From positions 46,081 to 110,080 of the forward strand of contig NZ_JAEVLT010000015.1 in the NCBI RefSeq assembly GCF_024494385.1: 64,000 bases of DNA, given 5' to 3'. The notes beneath the pieces are model-generated. The model did no database searches and had not been told where the DNA came from. It saw nothing but the letters and a program-made list of their open reading frames with translations. Below are positions 63,988 through 64,000 of the stretch, one piece after another. This DNA comes from Bacillus sp. EB600. Lineage in GTDB: Bacteria; Bacillota; Bacilli; Bacillales; Cytobacillaceae. Made by a program: the position numbers and the translations under genes. Positions within the stretch are counted from its first letter, which is position 1, and every line of letters begins with the position of its first letter.

Positions 63988-64000
63988 ACAATATGGTCCT

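Overview
The window is chromosomal DNA from a low-GC, endospore-forming member of the Bacillaceae. Codon use, AGGAGG ribosome-binding sites, frequent TTG/GTG starts and strong intrinsic terminators fit this. So does the gene content: spoVR, prkA, yhbH, yhdB, yhcT/yhcU, pgcA, yhbA/yhbB and trmL all sit close together in Bacillus subtilis. A Bacillus or Neobacillus-like genus is my inference. No complete prophage, plasmid or intact insertion sequence is visible.

Layout. 0-6 kb: a MerR regulator with a probable frameshift, the Mg2+ exporter mpfA, small conserved genes and a DUF445 membrane protein. 5.8-8.7 kb: a ycgRQ-type permease pair with His/Cys-rich loops and a secreted HAD phosphatase. 8.8-12.9 kb: a TPP riboswitch and the thiazole operon tenI-thiO-thiS-thiG-thiF. 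12.9-14.9 kb: an FTR1/EfeU iron permease and a lipoprotein behind two Fur boxes. 15-19.4 kb: a small acidic peptide, a KinB-like kinase lacking its phosphoacceptor histidine, and a PAS-PAS-GGDEF-EAL-PilZ protein. 19.7-25.3 kb: a two-component system, two SHOCT membrane proteins, a secreted Met-rich protein, a small Met-rich membrane protein, a NERD protein, and a 17-unit tandem repeat of about 52 bp. 25.4-32.4 kb: spoVR, an M14 peptidase, yhdB, pgcA, yhcU, yhcT and a GlsB/YeaQ-type protein. 32.8-34.5 kb: the DUF47-Pit phosphate uptake pair. 34.9-37.8 kb: a c-di-AMP riboswitch, an unrecognised 183-aa gene and the K+ importer kimA. 37.9-46 kb: a mini zinc-ribbon protein, an IS200 remnant, a DNA glycosylase, deoC-xapX-cdd, an MMPL transporter, a cupin and an ArsB/NhaD-type carrier. 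46-53 kb: carbohydrate genes, with relics of kduI and kdgA beside an intact alpha-galactosidase, plus yvgN, a polysaccharide deacetylase and gpmA. 53.3-64 kb: yhbH-prkA, a nitroreductase, trmL, yhbB, queG, a B3/4 protein, and tRNA genes (one Gly, then a Leu-Leu-Cys-Gly-Gln-His cluster running off the right edge).

How the parts fit. Several modules can be read through their control elements: TPP control of thiazole synthesis, Fur control of iron uptake, and c-di-AMP control of potassium uptake. A 14-nt element is identical upstream of the histidine kinase operon and of a SHOCT gene, at the same distance from a -10 box; it suggests a small, apparently undescribed envelope or metal regulon. The least explained features are the hairpin-forming tandem array, the histidine-less kinase with its mini-protein, and the unknown gene between the c-di-AMP riboswitch and kimA. 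Relics of proC, kduI, kdgA and IS200 tnpA show local gene decay.
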